Source of the DNA: Streptomyces bambusae
GTDB lineage: Bacteria > Actinomycetota > Actinomycetes > Streptomycetales > Streptomycetaceae
Direction: 5' to 3'
NCBI RefSeq assembly: GCF_019400985.1
Contig: NZ_WTFF01000009.1
Location: 1 to 61,350 of the forward strand
DNA: 61,350 nt
Below the pieces are notes generated by a model. That model had not been told where the DNA came from. It ran no database searches and saw nothing but the letters and a program-made list of their open reading frames with translations. The position numbers and the translations under genes are program-made. Positions 1 to 6,978 of this stretch are shown here, one piece after another (the first letter of the stretch is position 1; each line of letters starts with the position of its first letter).

Positions 1-98
1 CCCGCCTGCTGCCATCCGTCCGGTTGCCGTCCGTTCGGCTGCTGCCCCTCCAACTGCCATCCTTCCGGCTGCCAGCCGTCCGGCCGCCTCCCGTACTC
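1..98. repeat. Imperfect 45-bp tandem repeat at left window edge
   Basis: The segments beginning CTGCCATCC at 9 and 54 are offset by 45 bases and share most positions (CTGCCATCCGTCCGGTTGCC versus CTGCCATCCTTCCGGCTGCC). Read on the minus strand they give near-repeated GRMAxGG peptides. The repeat runs into the window boundary. Confidence 0.6.
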
Positions 99-1020
99 GC
101 CCCGCCGTGCCACGCGCTTCTTCTGCCCCCGCTTCGAACAGATAAAGATCGACAGGGGACTGCACGGCCCCCGCGCGCCGCCAGCGGCGCCACGCCGCCC
201 ACAGGCCCACCGCGGCCCCGGCGCCCGCCAGGGCCACCGCCACCGGCTGCGGCACCCCCAGCCGGGGCAGCACGGCGATCGGCGAGGCGTCCCAGACCAG
301 GGCGTACGAGTCCTGGCCGCGCAGCAGGAACGGCAGGGTCTTGGTGAAGAACAGGGTCGGGCTCGGCATCGCCAGGGCGCCCGCCAGGGACAGCGCGACC
401 GGCACGGCCACCGCCACCGCAAGCCCCCGCCACTGCCGCGCCAGCAGGAACACCAGCCCCACCGGCACCAGCATCGGCTTGGCCGCGATCGCCAGCCCCA
501 CCACCAGCCCGGCCCCCGCCCACCGGCCCTTCACGGCCAGCAGCAGCGCCAGCGGCAGCGCGGCCGCCGACAGCGAGGTCCAGTTCCCGATCAGCACGAG
601 GTTCAGGTACGGGCTGTAGGCCAGGGCCAGCAGCCCCCAGCCGCCGACCGCGAACCGCGACCGCACCGGCACCCGGAACAGCCGCAGCGCCGCCCACCAG
701 CCGGCCGCCAGCAGCGCCGACATCACCAGCGGCAGCACCCACCGCAGCACCACGGGCGGCAGCAGCGCCTCCGGCACCGCCATCAGCACCGCGCTCGGCA
801 GGTACAGGAAGCGCTTGTCCTCGTACGGCGAGACCCCCGACAGCAGGGCGTCCGCGGCCCGCACCACGAAGGCGTTGTCCGAGCCGCCGTTCTCCCGCAG
901 GCTCGTCGACACCGCCACCGAGAGGACGACGACCAGCGCCGCGGCCCACCAGGCCCGCGGCGCCGGAGCGAGGAGCCGACCGGGCACCCGGTCCCAGGAA
1001 CCCTGCCTGACCCACGTCAT
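1..1020 (-). CDS. Glycosyltransferase family 87 (DUF2029) membrane protein, partial
   Basis: The minus-strand frame starts at ATG 1020 (MTWVRQGSWDRVPGRL) and stays open to the window edge, about 340 codons. It shows several hydrophobic helices (VLRWVLPLVMSALLAAGWW, LAVAVAVPVALSLAGALAM) and the pattern SPYEDKRFLYLPSA followed by AKPMLVPVGLVFLL, typical of polyprenyl-phosphate-mannose-dependent mannosyltransferases (GT87). It lies 47 bp downstream of the ABC-F gene on the same strand. After about residue 290 (near base 150) the membrane-protein character stops: AT-rich codons CTT TAT appear, then an Ala/Gly/Arg-rich repetitive tail encoded by about 45-bp DNA repeats. The expected remaining C-terminal helices are not seen. 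The tail may be an assembly or repeat artefact or a frameshift. The family call is sound; the substrate is unknown. Confidence 0.75.
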   Translation of the reverse strand, partial: MTWVRQGSWDRVPGRLLAPAPRAWWAAALVVVLSVAVSTSLRENGGSDNAFVVRAADALLSGVSPYEDKRFLYLPSAVLMAVPEALLPPVVLRWVLPLVMSALLAAGWWAALRLFRVPVRSRFAVGGWGLLALAYSPYLNLVLIGNWTSLSAAALPLALLLAVKGRWAGAGLVVGLAIAAKPMLVPVGLVFLLARQWRGLAVAVAVPVALSLAGALAMPSPTLFFTKTLPFLLRGQDSYALVWDASPIAVLPRLGVPQPVAVALAGAGAAVGLWAAWRRWRRAGAVQSPVDLYLFEAGAEEARGTAGRVREAAGRLAAGRMAVGGAAAERTATGRMAAGG

Positions 1021-1067
1021 GGGCCCCGATGCTAGCCCGTGTCGTCACGCCCCCTTGTCGTCACGCC

Positions 1068-2696
1068 TCAGCGCGCGCGTTCCACCCTGCGCTCGTCCCA
1101 CACCGGCTCGGTGGTCTCCCGGACCACCCCGTCCGACCCGAAGACCAGGTAGCGGTCGAAGGAGCGGGCGAACCAGCGGTCGTGCGTCACGCACAGCACC
1201 GTGCCCTCGTACGCCTCCAAGCCGTCCTGGAGGGCCTCCGCCGACTCCAGGTCCAGGTTGTCCGTCGGCTCGTCCAGCAGCAGCGCCGTGGTGCCCTGGA
1301 GCTCCAGCAGCAGGATCTGGAACCGCGCCTGCTGGCCGCCCGAGAGCTTCTCGAACGGCTGGTCGCCCTGGCGCTCCAGCTCGTACCGGCGCAGCACGGA
1401 CATCGCCCCGCCCCGGTCCTTGGCGTGCTCCGTCCACAGGATGTCGACGAGCGACCTGCCGAACAGCTCCGGGTGCGCGTGGGTCTGCGCGAAGTGGCCG
1501 GGCACCACCCGGGCGCCGAGCTTCCACTCCCCCGTGTGGGCGACGGGACGCTCGGCGTCCGCGGCCAGCAGCCGCAGGAAGTGCGACTTGCCCGAGCCGT
1601 TCGAGCCGAGCACCGCGACCCGCTCCCCGTAGAAGACCTCCAGGTCGAAGGGCTTCATCAGGTCGGTGAGCTCCAGGTTCTTGCAGGTCAGGGCGCGGAC
1701 ACCGGTCCGTCCGCCCTTCAGCCGCATCCGGATCTCCTGCTCCCGCGGCGGCTCCGGCGGCGGGCCCGCCTCCTCGAACTTCTGGAAGCGGGTCTGCATC
1801 GCCCGGTAGCGGGAGGCCATGTCGGGGCTGATCGCCGCCTGCTGGCGCAGCCGGTGCACCAGGGCCTTCAGCCGTGCGTGCTCCTCGTCCCAGCGCCGCT
1901 TGAGCTCCTCGAACCGCGCGAAGCGCTCCTTGCGCGCCGCGTGGTACGTGTCGAATCCCCCGCCGTGCACCCACACGTCCGTGCCCGCCGGGCTCGGCTC
2001 CAGGCTCACGATCTTCTCCGCGGCCCGGGACAGCAGCTCCCGGTCGTGGCTGACGAACAGCACCGTCTTGCGGGTGGCCTTCAGCTGGTCCTCCAGCCAC
2101 CGCTTGCCGGGCACGTCGAGGTAGTTGTCCGGCTCGTCCAGCAGCAGGCACTCGTCGGGCCCGCGCAGCAGCGCCTCCAGGACCAGCCGCTTCTGCTCAC
2201 CGCCCGAGAGCGTGCGCACCTCGCGGAACTGCGCCTTGTCGTACGGGACCCCCAGCGCGGCCATGGTGCACACGTCCCACAGCGTCTCCGCCTCGTAGCC
2301 CTGGACGTCCGCCCAGTCGCTGAGCGCCTGCGCGTACGCCATCTGCGCGGCCTCGTCATCGACTGTCATGATCAGATGCTCGGCGCGGTCCACGGCCTCC
2401 GCGGCCGCCCGGATCCGCGGCTGCGCCACCGAGACCAGCAGGTCACGAACGGTGGACGCGTCCCGGACCGACCCCACGAACTGCGACATCACCCCGAGCC
2501 CGCCACTGACGGTGACGCCGCCGCCGTGCGGCTGCAGCTCGCCGGACAGCAGCTTCAGCAACGTGGTCTTGCCGGCGCCGTTCGCCCCCACGAGGGCAAC
2601 GACGGACCCCTCACCGACCCGGAAGGACACATCAGGCAGCAGCACCCGCCCGTCGGGCAGGTAGTACTCCAGATGGCCGGCTTCGAGATGTCCCAT
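1068..2696 (-). CDS. ABC-F family ATP-binding protein
   Basis: A soluble twin-ATPase of the ABC-F class (translation factors and antibiotic-resistance proteins acting on the ribosome), about 542 residues, without membrane segments. The first nucleotide-binding domain has Walker A GANGAGKTT, signature LSGGEQ and Walker B LLLDEPDNYLD. The second has GSNGSGKS, LSGGQQ and LLLDEPTDNLD. Between them is the charged linker of the family (RKERFARFEELKRRWDEEHA). I chose ATG 2696 (MGHLEAGHLEYYLPDG) because it begins the ABC domain; the frame extends to GTG 2777, but that extension has no domain character. It probably forms an operon with the downstream GT87 gene. Which antibiotic or translation role it has cannot be told from sequence. 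Confidence 0.9.
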   Translation of the reverse strand: MGHLEAGHLEYYLPDGRVLLPDVSFRVGEGSVVALVGANGAGKTTLLKLLSGELQPHGGGVTVSGGLGVMSQFVGSVRDASTVRDLLVSVAQPRIRAAAEAVDRAEHLIMTVDDEAAQMAYAQALSDWADVQGYEAETLWDVCTMAALGVPYDKAQFREVRTLSGGEQKRLVLEALLRGPDECLLLDEPDNYLDVPGKRWLEDQLKATRKTVLFVSHDRELLSRAAEKIVSLEPSPAGTDVWVHGGGFDTYHAARKERFARFEELKRRWDEEHARLKALVHRLRQQAAISPDMASRYRAMQTRFQKFEEAGPPPEPPREQEIRMRLKGGRTGVRALTCKNLELTDLMKPFDLEVFYGERVAVLGSNGSGKSHFLRLLAADAERPVAHTGEWKLGARVVPGHFAQTHAHPELFGRSLVDILWTEHAKDRGGAMSVLRRYELERQGDQPFEKLSGGQQARFQILLLELQGTTALLLDEPTDNLDLESAEALQDGLEAYEGTVLCVTHDRWFARSFDRYLVFGSDGVVRETTEPVWDERRVERAR

Positions 2697-2910
2697 GCCG
2701 GGGATTGTCCCGACCGGGGCGGCGAGGACCAAAACGTTTTTCGAGAGGGTGCTGCGGGAAACGCCTCTGCGGTCCACACCTGGTCCACTGGGCCCAGACC
2801 CACGCCTGACGCCTCGCCGTATTCGTCACTGTGACGTGAATTGGCCCGAAGCTGGCTGCAGTTCAGCCTGGCTCTGCGATGCTGGAGGCCGATCGAGAGG
2901 GGCCGCAGCG

Positions 2911-3444
2911 ATGCAGTGGAAGATCCACGGGGAACGTCCGATCTACGAGAACAAGTGGGTGAACCTGTGGCTCACCGACGTGGAGACGCCGGACGGGCAC
3001 CGCTGGGAACACCACGTCGTCAAGCTCCGCCACCTGGCCGTGGCCGCCGTGATCAACGACCGCCAAGAGGTCCTGATGATGTGGCGCCACCGCTTCATCA
3101 CTGACGCGTGGGCCTGGGAACTGCCCATGGGCCTGGTCGAAGCCGACGAGACCCCCGGCGAGGCTGCCGCCCGTGAAGTCCTCGAAGAGACCGGCTGGCG
3201 TCCGGGCCCGATGAAGCCGCTCGTCTACGCCGAACCGGCGAACGGCATCACGGACTCCCAGCACCACCTGTTCCGGGCTGACGGCGCCACGTACGACGGG
3301 CCGCCGACCGAGAAGAACGAGTCGGACCGGATCGAGTGGATCCCCCTGGCGAACATCCGGGGCATGATCGACCGCCGCGAGATCGTCAGCAGCGGCTCCC
3401 TCGTCGGCCTCCTCTACGTCCTGATGGACGAAGGCGTTCGCTGA
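2911..3444 (+). CDS. NUDIX hydrolase
   Basis: A 177-residue protein with a full NUDIX box: GLVEADETPGEAAAREVLEE followed by TGW (G-x5-E-x7-R-E-x2-E-E-x-G). It hydrolyses a nucleoside diphosphate linked to another moiety; the ADP-sugar type is plausible from the WELPMG lead-in, but the substrate is not determinable. ATG 2911 has a GAGAGGGG ribosome site 9 bases upstream. It is the first gene of the accessory island and converges on the XRE regulator gene with a 31-base overlap of the 3' ends. No TTA codon was seen. It may be a tailoring or housekeeping partner of the peptide cluster, inferred only from position. Confidence 0.88.
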   Translation: MQWKIHGERPIYENKWVNLWLTDVETPDGHRWEHHVVKLRHLAVAAVINDRQEVLMMWRHRFITDAWAWELPMGLVEADETPGEAAAREVLEETGWRPGPMKPLVYAEPANGITDSQHHLFRADGATYDGPPTEKNESDRIEWIPLANIRGMIDRREIVSSGSLVGLLYVLMDEGVR

Positions 3445-4772
3445 CCTGGAGCAGGAAGCACCGCCCGTAGACGTGCCTCGAAGGCGACCGCGGCCGGCAC
3501 CTCGCGATACGGCGCAAGCTGCTCGTAGAACTCGCGAAGGTGCCCGGCCACCCGCTCGGACGACACCGCTGCGGCGGGCACCAGCGCCTCTATCGCCGTG
3601 TGGCACGCCTGGTCGAGCTTCCCGCGCTGGAGCTGGGTACGGGCGAGCCAGAAGGCATGGAATGCCCGGCCTCGCTGGTTCGCAGGGTCCTCCCTCTCCA
3701 GAGCGTCCGCGATCAACGGTTCAGCGATCGCGGCTTCGCCGAGACGGCCATGCGCGATGCCGGTATCCACGATGAGCTTCGGCTCATCGAAGTAGGTCAC
3801 CCATGCCGGGTCCGGGTCGTCCGCCTTGATCCGGCCGAACTGACTGTGGGCCTCGGAGATCGCGGTATGGGTCGCCGTCCGGTCGCCCAAGGTCGCGTGG
3901 GCGAACGCCTCGCGCATGGCCAGCATCGCCCGGACTCTCGGCGTCGTGCCGACTGCCGCTCGGGCCTGGTCCTGGGCTGCGGACACCAGCGCCAGCGCGT
4001 CCGCCGGCTTGTCCTGGTAGGTGGCTTGCAGGCTCATGCAGGCCAGCACGTTGGCCATGAAGGGGTGGTCGTCAATCTCCCTGGCCAGGTGCAGAGCTTC
4101 CGAGAAGTAGGCGCGGGCCTGGTGGTACTGCCGGGCGTCGAAGTACGTCCACCCGGTCAGCCGTGCCAGCTCCGCCGCGATGCCATACAGGCCGTTCTGT
4201 ATCGGCGTCGGGCGCTGATCCTTCAGCAACCCCTCGACGTACCGCAGCTGCCCGACGACGGCCGGTCTCAGGGTCTCGCCCCCGTGCTCGTCGTCCCTGC
4301 GCCAGTAGTCCTCGATCGAGGAGCGTAAGGCGTGCAGCGTGGACGGGCTCGGATTCGTCCCGGCGGCCAGGGCCAGGATGCTGTCCACTTCCACGCCCGG
4401 TAGCGCACTGAGCGGCTTCGGCCCTGCTGTGTCGCTGACGGCCTCGTGCGGTTCCCGCTCGGCCACGATCAAGGCGGGTGGCGTCTCCCACCCGCGTCGG
4501 GCAAGCCCGAGCATGTGGCCGGGGATGCGCAGGCCATCGGCAATCCGCTCGATCACGTCCATGTGGACTAGCTGCCGCCGGCCCGCGATGACTTCGCCGA
4601 CACGGCTCGGGGTCAGCTCGCACTGCCGGGCGATCATCGACGGATAGATGCCTGCCCGCGTCTTGACCAGCCGGAACACCCGCGTGAAGTCGCGGACTCG
4701 GCAAGCGTCGATCATCTGGGGATCGGTCAGCAGGCTGGGCGGGAGTTCCTTCGTGCGACGTGGCTCGGGCAT
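3414..4772 (-). CDS. XRE-type regulator with TPR-like sensor domain
   Basis: 452 residues. The N-terminal helix-turn-helix (about residues 27-90; GIYPSMIARQCELTPSRVGE then VIAGRRQL) is of the Xre/Cro type. The C-terminal 300 residues are alpha-helical repeats of TPR type (ARAYFSEALHLAREI, AFHAFWLARTQLQRGKLDQA). Such proteins usually respond to a peptide or small ligand. ATG 4772 has a GGAG site 8 bases upstream. It is divergent from the peptide operon, with a perfect palindrome in between, so autorepression plus control of the operon is likely. Codon TTA at 4328-4326 (Leu in LHALRSS) is a rare bldA-dependent codon, so the regulator itself may be made only late in development. Convergent overlap with the NUDIX gene. 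Confidence 0.88.
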   Translation of the reverse strand: MPEPRRTKELPPSLLTDPQMIDACRVRDFTRVFRLVKTRAGIYPSMIARQCELTPSRVGEVIAGRRQLVHMDVIERIADGLRIPGHMLGLARRGWETPPALIVAEREPHEAVSDTAGPKPLSALPGVEVDSILALAAGTNPSPSTLHALRSSIEDYWRRDDEHGGETLRPAVVGQLRYVEGLLKDQRPTPIQNGLYGIAAELARLTGWTYFDARQYHQARAYFSEALHLAREIDDHPFMANVLACMSLQATYQDKPADALALVSAAQDQARAAVGTTPRVRAMLAMREAFAHATLGDRTATHTAISEAHSQFGRIKADDPDPAWVTYFDEPKLIVDTGIAHGRLGEAAIAEPLIADALEREDPANQRGRAFHAFWLARTQLQRGKLDQACHTAIEALVPAAAVSSERVAGHLREFYEQLAPYREVPAAVAFEARLRAVLPAPGQRTPSSIRT

Positions 4773-4828
4773 GGGTCACGCTCCGGAGGAGACTACGGAT
4801 CGCGGCAGGGCCTCAACGGAACGTGATG

Positions 4829-4845
4829 TTACCCAAGTTGGGTAA
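4829..4845. promoter_or_regulatory. Perfect 17-bp palindromic operator between regulator and peptide operon
   Basis: TTACCCAAGTTGGGTAA is an 8-bp perfect inverted repeat around a single central base. It sits 56 bases upstream of the XRE start and 48 bases upstream of the first plus-strand gene, in the only divergent gap of the island. This is what an Xre dimer site would look like. Binding is inferred. Confidence 0.7.
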
Positions 4846-4893
4846 TCCGCTGGACCTTTCTGGCCACTGCCCCCGCTGGCGAAGCTTCTGCAC

Positions 4894-5193
4894 ATGGCGA
4901 AGCGACAGAGGACGACCGCCTTGGAGACACACGGTGGCACTCCTGACTCAGAGCGAACGGCCCTCCGGGCGGCCTCGGACCCGGGCACCGAACCCCGCAT
5001 CTTGATGAGCCTGCGGGTGTCACGGGATTCGGGCCGGACGTGGTCGCCGAGTACGCGGGTGCTGCAAGGCGACCCGTTCGACATCCTCTCGAACCCCAGC
5101 AGCTACCCGCCGTGCGAGTGCCCGCGCTGCGGCGGCAAGTCGGTATCGGCCGCCGCCCTTCGCCCGGTGGCCGTCAAGCCGGGGGCCTCTTAG
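4894..5193 (+). CDS. Small CxCPxC protein of unknown function
   Basis: 99 residues starting MAKRQRTTALETHGG. I do not recognise a family. Visible features are a basic, Thr/Ser-rich N-terminus, one sialidase-type Asp-box (SRDSGRTW, consensus SxDxGxTW) in the middle, and a C-terminal PPCECPRCGGKS that could bind zinc or iron. There is no clear ribosome site, so a leaderless or near-leaderless transcript from the operator-controlled promoter is possible. Its TAG stop overlaps the GTG of the next gene (TAGTG), so the two are translationally coupled. First gene of the putative RiPP operon. Confidence 0.65.
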   Translation: MAKRQRTTALETHGGTPDSERTALRAASDPGTEPRILMSLRVSRDSGRTWSPSTRVLQGDPFDILSNPSSYPPCECPRCGGKSVSAAALRPVAVKPGAS

Positions 5194-5330
5194 TGGACGG
5201 CTTACCTCAAGCACGGCTGAGGGAGCGCGACCCCTGGAGCTGGCGTCAGCAGCTCGCCGTACTGCTGTACGTCGCCGCCGTCAGCGTCCTGGTGGTCGCT
5301 CTGGCCGTGGCCGGTGACCCCGGCCGCTGA
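5193..5330 (+). CDS. Single-helix membrane peptide (45 aa)
   Basis: A GTG start overlaps the stop of the upstream gene. The N-terminal 20 residues are charged (RLRERDPWSWRQQ) and are followed by one strongly hydrophobic helix (LAVLLYVAAVSVLVVALAVA) and a short GDPGR tail, so a small inner-membrane protein is predicted. Codon 4 is TTA (5202-5204), a bldA-dependent codon placed where it could stop translation at the very beginning of the message. The function is unknown; holding a maturation complex or exporter at the membrane, or immunity, are possibilities. Confidence 0.6.
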   Translation: MDGLPQARLRERDPWSWRQQLAVLLYVAAVSVLVVALAVAGDPGR

Positions 5331-5406
5331 CCCAAGGGATCTTCACCTCGGACTTCCTGCCTGCCAGCCCTGCCGATCCGGCCCTTCTTCTGCATGGAGT
5401 TCCTGG

Positions 5407-5607
5407 ATGGAAAGCGCACCACTCGTCCGGTTCCGGCGCCCCCTTCCTCCTCGCAACGAGAGTTGCGGGGACTGCGGCGGCAGCGGCGCCGACTCGTCCG
5501 GCAAGAGCTGCGGCACCTGCAACGGGCTCGGCGAGATCTACTGCCGCGCCGGCCGTCAGGGCTTACGCCTGCCGCCGCATTCCGTGATCTTTAAGGAAGC
5601 CCGCTGA
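5407..5607 (+). CDS. DnaJ-type zinc-finger mini-protein (66 aa)
   Basis: The start ATG 5407 has GGAG 7 bases upstream; an in-frame GTG at 5314 would overlap the previous gene and is less likely. The core CGDCGGSG ... CGTCNGLGEIYC carries two CxxCxGxG-like knuckles as in the cysteine-rich domain of DnaJ, but there is no J-domain. It probably binds one zinc. Codon 53 is TTA (5563-5565). The stop overlaps the ATG of the radical SAM gene by one base, so synthesis of the enzyme should be coupled to translation through this TTA. A chaperone or leader-peptide-binding role for the enzyme is inference; a DnaJ-like finger standing alone beside a radical SAM gene is unusual. Confidence 0.7.
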   Translation: MESAPLVRFRRPLPPRNESCGDCGGSGADSSGKSCGTCNGLGEIYCRAGRQGLRLPPHSVIFKEAR

Positions 5608-6731
5608 TGGCCCACGCGCTGATCGCATCTCCGTTCCTCGACGGACACCTGCTCCTCAAGCCCGGTGCGAGGGCCGGGGCCCGCATTCCCCTTGCCCACT
5701 ACGAGGGCCTGCGGCAGGCCGCCACCGAAGGTGAGGACCTGCCCACCTGGGCGGTGCAGATCGCTGCCGACGTCTGGGGTGTCGACCTGAGCGGCCGGCC
5801 CGCGCAGGGCACGGTGCTGGTGCGCGAGCCGTCCCCGTACGGCTACTGCCGCGCGTCCTGGGAGATCAACCTCGGCTGCAACTTCGGCTGCAAGCACTGC
5901 TACCTCGGCGAGCGCCCCTTCTCCGGGCTCAGCTGGGAGGACAAGGTGCGGCTGCTGGACATCATGCGCGAGGCCGGCGTCCTCTGGCTCCAGATCACCG
6001 GCGGCGAGCCCACCATGGACCCGGACTTCCAGGGCGCCTACCGGTACGCCTGGCAGGCCGGGATGATGCTCACCGTCTCCACCAACGGTTCGCTGCTCTG
6101 GCGGCCGGACCTCCTGGGGCTCTTCCGGGACTGCCCGCCCTACCGGCTGGTCGTCAGCATGTACGGGGCGAGCGAGGAGTCCTTCGACGCGCTCACGCAG
6201 CGCCGTGGCGCGTGGAAGGCGTTCCGGCGTGGCATGGACGCCGCACGCGAGGCGGGTCTGCCTCTGCGCATCAACGTCGTGGTGACGGAGGACAACGCCT
6301 CCGAGGCGGACGAGATGGCCGCCCTCGCCGATCAGTGGAACGTCGAGAACCACGCCTACACGAACATGACGCCCACGATCTACGGCGGCGGCGAGCCGCT
6401 GCTTGCTCAGTCCGCCGCCCACCTGCGGCAGCGCAAGCCGTTCTCCGGCTGCAACGCGGGACACACCTTCTTCCACGCCGACCCTCACGCCAAGGTGTCG
6501 ATCTGCAAGGTCGGCCGGGACGACCAGATCGACCTCATGGCCGAAGGCATCGACGGCCTCACCCGGCTCGGCGCCATCGCCGACCGCCTCATGCTTCGCA
6601 CCGGAGGGTGCGAGGGCTGCGTCCTGTCCGGCACCTGCCGGGTCTGCCGCCCCCTGGCCAAGCACTACCAGGAAGCCAAGGCGCCGCTGCACAGCTACTG
6701 CCAACACGGCGACAAGGAGAACTCATCATGA
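5607..6731 (+). CDS. Radical SAM/SPASM peptide-maturation enzyme
   Basis: 374 residues. The radical SAM cluster motif is C91-x3-C95-x2-C98 (CNFGCKHC), with GGEP at 132-135 for S-adenosylmethionine binding. The C-terminal SPASM domain has the seven expected cysteines: C282, C300, then C335-x2-C338-x5-C344-x2-C347, and C365, enough for two auxiliary 4Fe-4S clusters. This architecture is typical of enzymes that install thioether or carbon-carbon cross-links on ribosomal peptides. The N-terminal about 80 residues may bind a leader peptide, but I cannot confirm an RRE fold. AAGGAAG precedes the ATG, which overlaps the zinc-finger stop (TGATG). The stop overlaps the ATG of the 54-residue peptide (ATGA). 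The chemistry installed is unknown. Confidence 0.92.
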   Translation: MAHALIASPFLDGHLLLKPGARAGARIPLAHYEGLRQAATEGEDLPTWAVQIAADVWGVDLSGRPAQGTVLVREPSPYGYCRASWEINLGCNFGCKHCYLGERPFSGLSWEDKVRLLDIMREAGVLWLQITGGEPTMDPDFQGAYRYAWQAGMMLTVSTNGSLLWRPDLLGLFRDCPPYRLVVSMYGASEESFDALTQRRGAWKAFRRGMDAAREAGLPLRINVVVTEDNASEADEMAALADQWNVENHAYTNMTPTIYGGGEPLLAQSAAHLRQRKPFSGCNAGHTFFHADPHAKVSICKVGRDDQIDLMAEGIDGLTRLGAIADRLMLRTGGCEGCVLSGTCRVCRPLAKHYQEAKAPLHSYCQHGDKENSS

Positions 6732-6892
6732 CCCCTCCCGTACTGGTGGACCTTCTGCCGGGCCCGCCGACCTCGGCGCGCCGCTCGGCACCGCCCGTCG
6801 CCGCCCTCTCGGTGACCGCCGTCCTGGACCTGGACGACGTCGTGGAGAGCGCGGAGTGCTCCTGCGACGCCGGCGACGACAACCCCCACTGA
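6728..6892 (+). CDS. Putative RiPP precursor peptide, C-terminal CSC core
   Basis: 54 residues. Strong ribosome site AAGGAG 8 bases before the ATG, and the start overlaps the radical SAM stop. The N-terminal part is leader-like: proline-rich, then a hydrophobic/acidic stretch ALSVTAVLDLDDVVESAE. The C-terminus AECSCDAGDDNPH holds the only two cysteines (C44, C46), in a C-S-C arrangement surrounded by Asp, Asn and His, a plausible substrate for thioether formation. The DLD motif in the leader resembles the acidic recognition motifs of other actinobacterial RiPP leaders, but it matches no family I can name. Gene order (enzyme then precursor) and the following stem-loop support the reading. It could instead be a small regulatory protein. 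Confidence 0.78.
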   Translation: MTPPVLVDLLPGPPTSARRSAPPVAALSVTAVLDLDDVVESAECSCDAGDDNPH

Positions 6893-6913
6893 CCGACAGA
6901 TCCAGTCGGCTCC

Positions 6914-6948
6914 GCTCAGGCCCCGGCGTGTTCGCGTGGGGCCTGAGC
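6914..6948 (+). terminator. Stem-loop after precursor gene
   Basis: A perfect 11-bp inverted repeat (GCTCAGGCCCC / GGGGCCTGAGC) with a 13-base loop, 21 bases after the precursor stop and 30 bases before the GNAT start. There is no U-tract, as is common in Streptomyces. It may end the precursor message or protect its 3' end while lowering read-through into the GNAT gene. Confidence 0.7.
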
Positions 6949-6978
6949 GCTGACCGGCCGACCGCTAGGGTGCCGCTC

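Noticed and set aside
4894..5193. The 99-residue CxCPxC protein as RiPP precursor
   Set aside because: Too far from the enzyme, basic N-terminus instead of an acidic leader, and the 54-residue peptide overlapping the enzyme stop is a much better precursor.
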